DNA of 57,872 nucleotides, taken from the NCBI GenBank assembly GCA_022566515.1, contig JADFIT010000005.1, positions 1 to 57,872 of the forward strand. The letters are read 5' to 3'. The notes below the pieces were generated by a model. It was not told where the DNA came from, searched no databases, and saw only the letters and a list, made by a program, of their open reading frames with translations. Below are positions 17,818 through 25,448 of this stretch, piece after piece. The position numbers were made by a program, and so were the translations under genes. Within the stretch, counting starts at the first letter, position 1, and every line of letters begins with the position of its first letter. The stretch is from Gemmatimonadota bacterium (lineage in GTDB: Bacteria > Gemmatimonadota > Gemmatimonadetes > Gemmatimonadales > GWC2-71-9).

Positions 17818-18285
17818 GTGAGAGTCTTACATCCGCTGTTTGTGCACCTGCACATTGCCTTTCTCATCATGGCCTTCGTGGCTATGTACACGTGGTTGGC
17901 ACGAGGGCTTGCGACGAGCGTTTTCGAGGATCGCATCTATCGCTTCGCCAGGGCCAACACCTGGGTAGGGGTCGTGACCGTTGCCCTGTCGATGGTCGCC
18001 GGATTGCGTGATGCCTTCATGGGAACCGTGGCGCGGTTCAGCGGGCCAATTGGGGGGTGGCTGCTGGTCAAAGTCGTGCTCTCCTCCGTGATGCTCGGAG
18101 TGTACGGGCTGTTTCTCTACCAAAGCGCGAAGAAGAAGACCTATTTGCAGGAAGACCAGGCCACGATGCTCTGGTGTCTGGGAACGCAGCTCGTCGGCAT
18201 CCTCCTCGTGCTCACCATTACCGTGATCGGGACGATGGTCGTGTTCTATCAGGACCGACTGCCTCGCTTCTCCTTGCCGTTCTGA
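17818..18285 (+). CDS. Four-helix small membrane protein
   Basis: 155 residues, GTG start. Four hydrophobic helices are visible (about 8-28, 45-62, 78-98 and 118-142). The first begins HPLFVHLHIAFL with three histidines, which could be heme or metal ligands as in some small DUF2231-like or copper-respiration membrane proteins. I do not recognise the family with certainty. It lies between the cupredoxin (divergent) and ndh, 4 bases before the latter, so a link to respiration is plausible. Confidence 0.72.
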   Translation: MRVLHPLFVHLHIAFLIMAFVAMYTWLARGLATSVFEDRIYRFARANTWVGVVTVALSMVAGLRDAFMGTVARFSGPIGGWLLVKVVLSSVMLGVYGLFLYQSAKKKTYLQEDQATMLWCLGTQLVGILLVLTITVIGTMVVFYQDRLPRFSLPF

Positions 18286-18289
18286 CGTT

Positions 18290-19573
18290 TTGAACACCAG
18301 GTCGCCGAAAGTAGTCATCGTCGGAGGGGGATTCGGAGGGTTGTACGCGGCCACGTATCTCTCCCGCTCAGAATTCGGGGAGAACGGAGGGCAGATCACT
18401 CTCATCGACCGTCAGAACTACTTCACGTTCACGCCCCTCCTGGCTGAAGTGGCCACGGGTGCCCTGGGTCGAGAGCACGTGACATATCCCTACCGCGTGT
18501 TGGCACACCGGTTCCGTTTTCGATTCGTGCAGGACACGGTCTGCGGGATCGACTTTGATCGCAAAGTTGTTCGTACGAATCGCTCGGAATTGCCGTACGA
18601 CTATTTGGTCCTTGCCACGGGTGCAGCACCGCAATTTTTCGGGAATGACGCCATCGAGCGATCGAGCGTTCCGCTCACCTCTGTCAACGACGCGCTGGCC
18701 GTCCGGGCACGAGTCATTGGAGCCCTGGAGCGCGCCGCTGTGGTTACGGACGCCTCCGAGCGAAAGCGTTTGCTGACGTTCGTCGTGGCTGGCGCGGGAC
18801 CGGCGGGAGTGGAGATCGCCAGCGGCATCCACCTGCTGGCTCGCGACGTGCTCAAACGGTACTACGAGCGTACCGATGAAGTGCGAGTGATACTTGCCGG
18901 AGCCGGGGACCGTATCCTAGCAGGCTTCGACGAGGATCTGGCACGGGAAGGCCTGGATCTACTCAGGGCACGGGGCATCGATGTGCGGCTCCACACGCGC
19001 ATCGTGGATGTCTCGCCCGGGGTGGTCACCGCCGAGGGTCCTGATGGCGAGACCGAGTCCATCCCGTCACACACGCTGGTGTGGACTGCCGGCACCGCGC
19101 CCGGCAGATGGCTCGCAGAGCAGGACCTCCAGCGGGATGGGAGTAGCATTCGGGTCGATGCGTTTCTTCGTGTCGCCGGTCGCGATTGCGTCTTTGGGGT
19201 GGGGGACGTTTGCGCGCTTCGTGACCAGCGAACGGGCGAGCCGTATCCCCGCGTTGCCCCGATTGCTATAAGCCAAGGTATTCGCGCCGCCGCCAACATC
19301 GAGAACCACTTTTTTCAGCGTCCGCTCGAACCATACCAAGCGTTTCACGCCGGCAAGATCGTATCTCTCGGCGGGTGCACGGCGTTAGTGGACGTTCTAG
19401 GCCTGCATCTCAGCGGCCGCCTCGCTTGGTGGATCTATCGGACAGCCTACTTGCTCAAGCTGGTCGGGACGCAAAACAAGATCCGCGTGATGGTGACGCT
19501 GTTGCTCAACAAGCTGTTCGAGCGGGATATCACTGCCGAGGTGGTGCCGGGGGATTGGTGCGGGGATCGATAG
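18290..19573 (+). CDS. ndh: Type II NADH dehydrogenase (NDH-2)
   Basis: 427 residues from a TTG start 4 bases after the preceding gene. It oxidises NADH and reduces quinone without pumping protons, as a peripheral inner-membrane flavoprotein. The FAD-binding motif VVIVGGGFGGLYAATYL is at residues 8-24, YDYLVLATGAAPQFFG is the ATG motif, the NADH Rossmann motif is FVVAGAGPAGVEIASG, and FGVGDVCAL marks the second FAD contact. A hydrophobic C-terminal segment near 365-390 fits membrane association. A sulfide:quinone or other pyridine nucleotide oxidoreductase is less likely because the cysteine pair is absent. Confidence 0.88.
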   Translation: MNTRSPKVVIVGGGFGGLYAATYLSRSEFGENGGQITLIDRQNYFTFTPLLAEVATGALGREHVTYPYRVLAHRFRFRFVQDTVCGIDFDRKVVRTNRSELPYDYLVLATGAAPQFFGNDAIERSSVPLTSVNDALAVRARVIGALERAAVVTDASERKRLLTFVVAGAGPAGVEIASGIHLLARDVLKRYYERTDEVRVILAGAGDRILAGFDEDLAREGLDLLRARGIDVRLHTRIVDVSPGVVTAEGPDGETESIPSHTLVWTAGTAPGRWLAEQDLQRDGSSIRVDAFLRVAGRDCVFGVGDVCALRDQRTGEPYPRVAPIAISQGIRAAANIENHFFQRPLEPYQAFHAGKIVSLGGCTALVDVLGLHLSGRLAWWIYRTAYLLKLVGTQNKIRVMVTLLLNKLFERDITAEVVPGDWCGDR

Positions 19574-19611
19574 GAAGGGGTGAGGAGGGACGACGGGCGA
19601 GTGCTGCCCTT

Positions 19612-20913
19612 TCACTTCTCGCTTCTCACTTCCTTCCATCGTCCACCGACGCATGTCTCTGAGATCGCCTCGTTCCCGCTTCCGAACAGGAAGCTGTCCA
19701 GCAAGGTTGTCTCATCGCACCCCCGGAGGGTGGGGGCGGTGAGATCTATCGCTACGAAGTCGGCCCATGCTCCCGGAGCGATGCGTCCCGTATCGACACC
19801 CAGTGAGGCCGCACCGTTTTCCGTTGCGATTTGCAGCAACGCTCGTCCGCTGCGGCCGTTGGCGTCGACGTAGATTCCCCGAGCCTCGTTGGCCAGGCGC
19901 TGACCGTACTCGAGCCAACGCATCTCCTCGGTCATGCAGATGCGGACGTTTGAGTCGGTACCGAGCGTGATCCGTTTGTCGACTGTATGGCGTCCGGGCA
20001 AGGCGGGAGTGCCATCGCCGAGGTTGCCTTCGGTGAGTGGACAAATGCAGACTGTGCCGCCGGACTCGAGGAATCTCTCCATGTCTCGCGGGTCGGTGTG
20101 TGTGCAATGGACGGCCGTGACGTTGGAGCAAGGGCTCAGCACACGTTGGAGCACGGCCATCGGCGGTCCGCCGTAGGACGTTATCGAGTCTTCGATTTCT
20201 TTTCTCTGCTCTTCCATGTGGATATGGAATGGCAGCGAACGGCTCATCGATTCGCTGTGCAAGGCAGCGATGTCGTCCGGCTTGGATGCACGGATGCTGT
20301 GCACTGCGGCGCCCAGAGTTTGTGTGTGCGGATCGACTTGGTCTTGCAGCGCATCCATTTGTTCCCAATAGGCTTCGCACGAATCGGTCCGGAAGCGCCG
20401 TTGCGTTGCATCGAGCGGCTGGCCGATGCCCCCGGTCTTGTAGAACACGTTGAGTAATACGATCCGTATGCCGATGGCCGCAGCAGCCCGTAGGATGAGC
20501 GCGTCGAACGCGTAGTCGGTGGCATCACTGGAATGGTGCAAGTAGTGGAACTCGCCTACAGTTGTGATGCCTGCAGCGCGCATCTCACGAAACGTTTGGA
20601 GACACAATCTGTAGAAAGCGTGCCCGTCGAGATCCTGGACGAGACGGTACATCGCTTCCCTCCATGTCCAGAAACTTCCTGCACCCTCGAGAAACTCTTC
20701 GCCGCGACCTCGGAGCCCCCGTTGGAACGCATGTGAGTGTGCGTTGACGAACCCGGGCAGCAAGGCTCGCTGGGACAGCGGTTTCGTGGGTTTGAGACCC
20801 AACCGACCAACATCCATGATCCGCCCCTCGTCGTCGACGGCAATCTGGACGTCGGGTTCGAAACGCTCTCCCGTCCATGTCCAATCGCCTTGGAATACGT
20901 GGTGCGGATTCAC
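19612..20913 (-). CDS. hutF: Formimidoylglutamate deiminase
   Basis: 433 residues, amidohydrolase family. HutF converts N-formimidoyl-glutamate to N-formyl-glutamate and ammonia in histidine breakdown. Motifs are the metal ligands in FVNAHSHAFQRGLRG, a TTVGEFHYLHH stretch, HIHMEEQRKEIED, VHCTHTDPRDM and the final aspartate in LGTDSNVRI. The GTG at 20913, seven bases after the upstream gene's stop, gives a normal N-terminus (NPHHVFQGDWTWTGERF); the open frame upstream of it only reads the neighbour. No hutH, hutU or hutI is in the window. The last codons lie in a purine-rich repeat-like stretch. Confidence 0.87.
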   Translation of the reverse strand: MNPHHVFQGDWTWTGERFEPDVQIAVDDEGRIMDVGRLGLKPTKPLSQRALLPGFVNAHSHAFQRGLRGRGEEFLEGAGSFWTWREAMYRLVQDLDGHAFYRLCLQTFREMRAAGITTVGEFHYLHHSSDATDYAFDALILRAAAAIGIRIVLLNVFYKTGGIGQPLDATQRRFRTDSCEAYWEQMDALQDQVDPHTQTLGAAVHSIRASKPDDIAALHSESMSRSLPFHIHMEEQRKEIEDSITSYGGPPMAVLQRVLSPCSNVTAVHCTHTDPRDMERFLESGGTVCICPLTEGNLGDGTPALPGRHTVDKRITLGTDSNVRICMTEEMRWLEYGQRLANEARGIYVDANGRSGRALLQIATENGAASLGVDTGRIAPGAWADFVAIDLTAPTLRGCDETTLLDSFLFGSGNEAISETCVGGRWKEVRSEK

Positions 20914-20920
20914 AGGAGTA

Positions 20921-22081
20921 TCAATCCGTCGGGAGGCAGTATTGTTGAATGAACTTGGCCACGAGTTCTGCTCCGTCCTCGAATTGGGCCATCGGCATTG
21001 CCTCATTCGGTTTGTGAGCTACTTCGATCGAACCCGGTCCCCAAATGACGCACTCCAACCCCATGGTCTGTAGCCAGCCGGCGTCCGTGGCGTACGAAAC
21101 ACTGTGGGTTTCCCGCTGTCCCATGTGATCGCACAGCGACCGGTAGATGTGTGCGTCTTCGGCGAGCAGCATCGGTGGACTTTCGTAGTTCACCTGCAAA
21201 TCATACGATGTGTCGCCCAGCGCTGCATCCAACGCGTTGTAGATGCGTGCCAGCAGCGGCTCGCTATCCATGTCCGGCAAGAGACGAAAACCGACGTCCA
21301 ACTCGCAGAGGTTTGGCACAACGTTGATGGCCGTGCCGCCGGACACTAGTCCAATGTTGAGGGGCACAAAGGGGACCTCCGGGAAATGGTCGCTGTGAGG
21401 GGGATGCTCTGTCGCAAGTTGCCGACGGAGATCGGCCAACGCGACGATCATCTTACCCACGGGCTCGATGGCGCTGTCTCCGAGATGTGGATACCCGCTG
21501 TGAGCCGGTGTTCCCTCAACGATGACCCGGAATGCCAGGTGCCCTTTGTGCATCCGAATCACGCGCAGCGAGGTCGGTTCGCCGATGATGGCACTCTTGG
21601 GCAGCGCCTCGGCGTCGGGCCAGCTGGCCGCAAGATGCCGAGCGCCGAGGGTGCCAACCTCCTCGTCGCAGGTGAAGATGAACACGAGCGGCTGAGTGAG
21701 TTTGGCCGGGTCGAGCCGGGCGGCGGCGTTGGTGGCTATCGCCAAAAAACCCTTCATGTCCGCCGCTCCACGGCCCACGTAGGTCTCGCCCGATTCGGTC
21801 AACCGAAACGGATCGGAATGCCAATCGTCCTCGTCGGCGGGAACGACGTCCATGTGCCCGGACAGCACCAGCCCTTTCCTATGCTCGCTTCCTTCCGGCC
21901 CAATCGAGATCACGAGGTTGGTCTTGCCACCGTCGGGAGACGGGTTGCGTTGCACTCGGACGCCGGGTCGGTCTAGGTAGTCGCAGATGAAGTCCGCAAG
22001 GGGAAGGTTGCTGTTGCGGCTGACCGAGTCGAAGGCTACCAGGCGCTCCAAGAGGTCGTGATCGCTGAGCAGGTGGGCCAA
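20921..22081 (-). CDS. M20 family amidohydrolase, ArgE-like (acetylornithine deacetylase-like)
   Basis: 386 residues, TTG start. It is a zinc-dependent N-acyl amino acid hydrolase of the ArgE/DapE type. Metal ligands are in LVLSGHMDVVPAD and GRGAADMKGFLA; the general base pair is in FTCDEEVGTLGA; HSGYPHLGDSAIEP belongs to the dimerisation domain, and a late His is in EVAHKPNEAMP. By similarity it is an acetylornithine deacetylase. It sits directly before hutF, which makes another N-acyl glutamate, so N-formylglutamate is an alternative substrate worth testing. Confidence 0.8.
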   Translation of the reverse strand: MAHLLSDHDLLERLVAFDSVSRNSNLPLADFICDYLDRPGVRVQRNPSPDGGKTNLVISIGPEGSEHRKGLVLSGHMDVVPADEDDWHSDPFRLTESGETYVGRGAADMKGFLAIATNAAARLDPAKLTQPLVFIFTCDEEVGTLGARHLAASWPDAEALPKSAIIGEPTSLRVIRMHKGHLAFRVIVEGTPAHSGYPHLGDSAIEPVGKMIVALADLRRQLATEHPPHSDHFPEVPFVPLNIGLVSGGTAINVVPNLCELDVGFRLLPDMDSEPLLARIYNALDAALGDTSYDLQVNYESPPMLLAEDAHIYRSLCDHMGQRETHSVSYATDAGWLQTMGLECVIWGPGSIEVAHKPNEAMPMAQFEDGAELVAKFIQQYCLPTD

Positions 22082-22134
22082 TAATTGATCTCTGGGCAGA
22101 GAGTGGGAAGTGGAAAGTAGGATGTCCGAAGTAG

Positions 22135-22959
22135 CTAGAGTTCCTCAGGTAGCATCTCAGGTTCGGTAGGTGGAGTATCGTCCACGTAGCAGGGATATTC
22201 CCGTTTGGCGTGAGCGGCAACCGACCGGTAGATGTCGGCAGCTACCACGGGTTCGTCAGCCGACGTCTCGGCAATTACCACGCCTGACGGGTCAACAATC
22301 CACCCCAGGCCTCCGAACGTCATATCTCCTTCCTCGCCTGCCCGGTTGGAGCTGGCGACGTAACAGCCGGACACCACAGCTGCCATCTGCACAGCCGTCT
22401 TCCAGCGGTGGAGTGTCTGCACGGGAGTGGCCCGGGGCACGACTATTACGTCCGCTCCCTCTTTTCCATAGTGGCGAGCCCACTCGTTGAACATGATGTC
22501 CGTGCAGATCAGGAAAGCCACATTGAGCCCTCCTACCTCCACGATCTGAAATGCCTGCGTGCCACGCTCGAACCACAGCGTTTCGTACCACCCTTCTTCG
22601 TTCGGGAAGTACTGCTTGGTGTGAGCGGTGGTGATGGCGCCTCCCCGCTCCCAGACAAAGCCTTCGATGATGCTGTTGCCTTCGTCGAATACGGGATGGT
22701 TGCCCAGCACAATCGGTATGCTGAGGTCACCGTAGTGCTTGAGCGCCTGCTCGTGTAAGCGTTGAACCGCAATGAGATCTTCGAATTGCGGTTCGCTGCT
22801 TGCTGCTATCCACGGACCGAACGGCATTTCGTTCAGGAGAAACATGTCGGCCTTGGTGTTCTGCGCATCGGTCGTGAGCGAGCGCCAATCGTCGTCACCG
22901 GGGGTCATGCACGCGGCGGCCTCGCAAACAGCGAGTCGAATGGGTCCGTCTGCATTCAC
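22135..22959 (-). CDS. Nitrilase-superfamily carbon-nitrogen hydrolase
   Basis: 274 residues. The Glu-Lys-Cys triad is visible: Glu44 in LLNEMPFGPW, Lys in AHTKQYFPNEEG near 114, and Cys in LICTDIMFNEWAR near 152. The second structural Glu is in the EEG stretch. The GTG start overlaps the threonine synthase stop (GTGA) and has GAGGTG upstream, so translation is likely coupled. Members cleave amides or nitriles of small molecules. The substrate cannot be read from sequence; gene order (threonine synthase, this, an M20 deacylase, HutF) suggests an N-acyl or amide intermediate of amino acid breakdown. Confidence 0.82.
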   Translation of the reverse strand: MNADGPIRLAVCEAAACMTPGDDDWRSLTTDAQNTKADMFLLNEMPFGPWIAASSEPQFEDLIAVQRLHEQALKHYGDLSIPIVLGNHPVFDEGNSIIEGFVWERGGAITTAHTKQYFPNEEGWYETLWFERGTQAFQIVEVGGLNVAFLICTDIMFNEWARHYGKEGADVIVVPRATPVQTLHRWKTAVQMAAVVSGCYVASSNRAGEEGDMTFGGLGWIVDPSGVVIAETSADEPVVAADIYRSVAAHAKREYPCYVDDTPPTEPEMLPEEL

Positions 22960-24011
22960 AGTTGTAGCACCTCACGAACAGCGTTGAGATCGGCGGCGGC
23001 TACGGCCGGTTCAGGATATGCATCTGTGGCAACAGATGGGTCCTTGAGGCCGTGTCCCGTAAGTGTACAAACAATAATAGATGAGGACGGCAGAGGGTTA
23101 GCGGCGTTGATCTTCTTGAGGCCTGCGACCGCCGCCGCCGAGGCCGGCTCAGCAAAGATGCCCTCGGTGGACGACAATGTGGCGTAGGCCTCGAGGATTT
23201 CTTCGTCGCTCACCGCGTCGATCACACCACCAGACTCGTCTCGAGCTACCAGAGCCGCCTTCCAGTTCGCCGGGTTGCCGATGCGGATGGCCGTTGCCAC
23301 AGTTTGGGGTGACTCGACCAGACACCCCAGCACGATTGGTGCCGCGCCGGACGCCTGGAACCCCATCATCTTCGGCCTCGTGTCGATCACTCCTGCGTCG
23401 CAGTACTCCCGATACCCCATCCAGTAAGCGGTGATGTTGCCGGCGTTTCCTACCGGCAAGAAATGATAATCGGGAGCCGCCCCCAGAGTATCGCAGACTT
23501 CAAATGCCGCCGTCTTCTGCCCGTGCAGCCTGTACGGGTTGATGGAGTTGACGATGGTCACCGGGTGGCTCCGAGCGAGCTCGGAGACCAGCGTGAGCGC
23601 CTGATCGAAATTGCCGTCGATCGCCGCAATCTTGGCGCCGTGGACGAGAGCTTGGGACAGCTTTCCCGAAGCGACTTTGCCCCGGGGAAGGAGGACGTAT
23701 GCGTCCAACCCGGCCCGCGCGGCGTACGCAGCGGCTGAGGCAGACGTGTTGCCAGTGGATGCACAGATGACTGCGGTGGATCCTTCCGCGGCCGCCTGTG
23801 ACACGGCAACCGTCATCCCCCGATCCTTGAAGGAGCCGGTCGGGTTTAGGCCTTCGAGTTTGAGCAACAGCCGGCCGCGAAAGCCGAGGGCGTCGGCGAG
23901 CCGAGGAGCTTCCAGGAGGGGGGTGTCACCCTCGTTGAGCGTGACGGCGCGAACGCTGTTGTCGAGGGGGAGATGGGTGCGGAATCTCGCGATGATGCCG
24001 CCCGCCATCAT
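22956..24011 (-). CDS. thrC: Threonine synthase
   Basis: 351 residues, PLP fold type II. It converts O-phosphohomoserine to threonine. The PLP lysine is in NPTGSFKDRGMTVAV; the serine/threonine loop reads CASTGNTSASAAAYAARAG; the phosphate-binding glycine stretch is PVGNAGNITAYWMGY. The short N-terminus beginning AGGIIARFRTHLPL is typical of this class of ThrC. The start is the tandem ATG at 24011/24008; an upstream TTG at 24062 adds 17 unlikely residues. First gene of a four-gene run ending with hutF. Confidence 0.88.
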   Translation of the reverse strand: MMAGGIIARFRTHLPLDNSVRAVTLNEGDTPLLEAPRLADALGFRGRLLLKLEGLNPTGSFKDRGMTVAVSQAAAEGSTAVICASTGNTSASAAAYAARAGLDAYVLLPRGKVASGKLSQALVHGAKIAAIDGNFDQALTLVSELARSHPVTIVNSINPYRLHGQKTAAFEVCDTLGAAPDYHFLPVGNAGNITAYWMGYREYCDAGVIDTRPKMMGFQASGAAPIVLGCLVESPQTVATAIRIGNPANWKAALVARDESGGVIDAVSDEEILEAYATLSSTEGIFAEPASAAAVAGLKKINAANPLPSSSIIVCTLTGHGLKDPSVATDAYPEPAVAAADLNAVREVLQL

Positions 24012-24115
24012 GTGCGGCCGGCCGGCGGATTTCCTATTTGCATGGGTCGAGGCATGTGGCAAGATACCGTGACACCAGGGTGGGGTGGGAGTCGGTCGGA
24101 TCCCCGACTATGACC

Positions 24116-25300
24116 TCACCTCGTGAGCCGTTCCACTCCCTCTTGCACCAATTCCTCCAGCAGTGCCACCGCACGACGAGCGAGGTTGGTGCTTCCTCGG
24201 TTGTAGTTGCGCAGCAAGACTACTCCCACGGTGGTCTCAGGGTCGAACACCAGGTGGGCGTTGTACCCCGCGACCGAGCCGCCGTGTCCCACAGTGCGCA
24301 GCCCGCTCTCGGTCGTGCGAATGCTGAAGCCGAGCCCGTAGCCGGCGGTCGAGCTGTCCGGTGTTTGAATTCGCATCGTTTCGACGCGCCACTCCGGTGG
24401 CAGGATCTCGACGGCTGAGGCCCCCGTGATGCCTGCGGCAAAACGCGCCAGGTCGCGCACGGTGGAGTAGATGCCGCCGTTTGGCACCTTGTAACCACGT
24501 CCCCAGTGCTCCCGAGCTGGCCTATCGGTGCTAACCGTTCCGTCTCGCCCCACCGAATATCCCACGGCCAGGCGTGGGTAAAGCTCGGGCGTCATGACAA
24601 ACACCGTCCGATCCATAGCAAGTGGGTCCAAGATCAGCTCTGTCACCATGGTCATGAACGACTGCCCGGCGGCTCGCGATATGGCCAACCCGAGGATTCC
24701 GAAACCGATGTTGGAATAGGAGTATGTCTCGCCCGGCGCCGCGAGAAATGACGTAGTAGGGATTGACGCGAGGATCTTTTCCTGCCAGACGGCGATGGGA
24801 CCGGCGGCGGCGTCCGGTAAGCGAGGTTCCCGGACGAGGCCCGCCGTGTGGCTCGCCAACCGCCGGAGCGTTACGCCGGCGATAGTGTCCGGCCCGCTGG
24901 CGAGACCGTCCAATTCGGGTAGCAACGAGCGGGCCGGCGCATCGATATCGAGCACGCCCTGCCCGGCCAGCTGCGCCATGACCACGGCTGTGAAAGACTT
25001 GGAAATCGATCCCACCCGGTAAATCGTCTCGTCGTCAGCTTCGAGGCGCCGCTCTCGATCGGCCCAGCCGAACCCCCGTGCCCACACAGTCTCACCTCCT
25101 ACGAAGACGCCCGCGGTGATGCCTCCAATGTCGTCGCGGGCAACGTCCTCGGCTATTTGCCCTGCGAAGCGTTCTATCGCTGTCGACTGGAGCTGCCCGC
25201 GCCCTCCGTCGGTCTGTTGTACTGGCGTGGCAAGGATCGCTGTCGGCAATGCCGCAGCAACGGCACTCATGGTTGCCAGCTGTCGGACCGATTTCCACAT
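24116..25300 (-). CDS. Secreted serine hydrolase, class C beta-lactamase / PBP4*-like family
   Basis: 394 residues from the ATG at 25300, which has GGAG seven bases upstream; the frame continues to 25468 without support. A signal peptide covers about residues 1-25. The SxxK active-site motif is SISK in YRVGSISKSFTAVVMAQL, the tyrosine motif YSN is in TYSYSNIGFGILGLA, and a C-terminal GHGGSVAGYNAH replaces KTG. The protein acts outside the cytoplasm as a peptidase, esterase or lactamase-like enzyme. Substrate unknown; not evidence of drug resistance by itself. Divergent from the M28 peptidase gene. Confidence 0.85.
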   Translation of the reverse strand: MWKSVRQLATMSAVAAALPTAILATPVQQTDGGRGQLQSTAIERFAGQIAEDVARDDIGGITAGVFVGGETVWARGFGWADRERRLEADDETIYRVGSISKSFTAVVMAQLAGQGVLDIDAPARSLLPELDGLASGPDTIAGVTLRRLASHTAGLVREPRLPDAAAGPIAVWQEKILASIPTTSFLAAPGETYSYSNIGFGILGLAISRAAGQSFMTMVTELILDPLAMDRTVFVMTPELYPRLAVGYSVGRDGTVSTDRPAREHWGRGYKVPNGGIYSTVRDLARFAAGITGASAVEILPPEWRVETMRIQTPDSSTAGYGLGFSIRTTESGLRTVGHGGSVAGYNAHLVFDPETTVGVVLLRNYNRGSTNLARRAVALLEELVQEGVERLTR

Positions 25301-25448
25301 GGCTTGGCTCCGGAACGTTGGTTGAAGAACGAAGTTATCGCGGATGGGGTGGGACAGCGAGCGAACGGTCTGGGGACGCCCCTTTCCTGCGCAAGGCGGT
25401 GTTGGCATCTTGCTGGGACATTTCCTGCCGCTGACGAAGGGGTATTCG

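Noticed and set aside
24116-25300. The serine hydrolase as an antibiotic-resistance beta-lactamase
   Set aside because: It has SxxK and YxN but a GHGG in place of KTG, as in PBP4*-like peptidases/esterases; resistance cannot be inferred.
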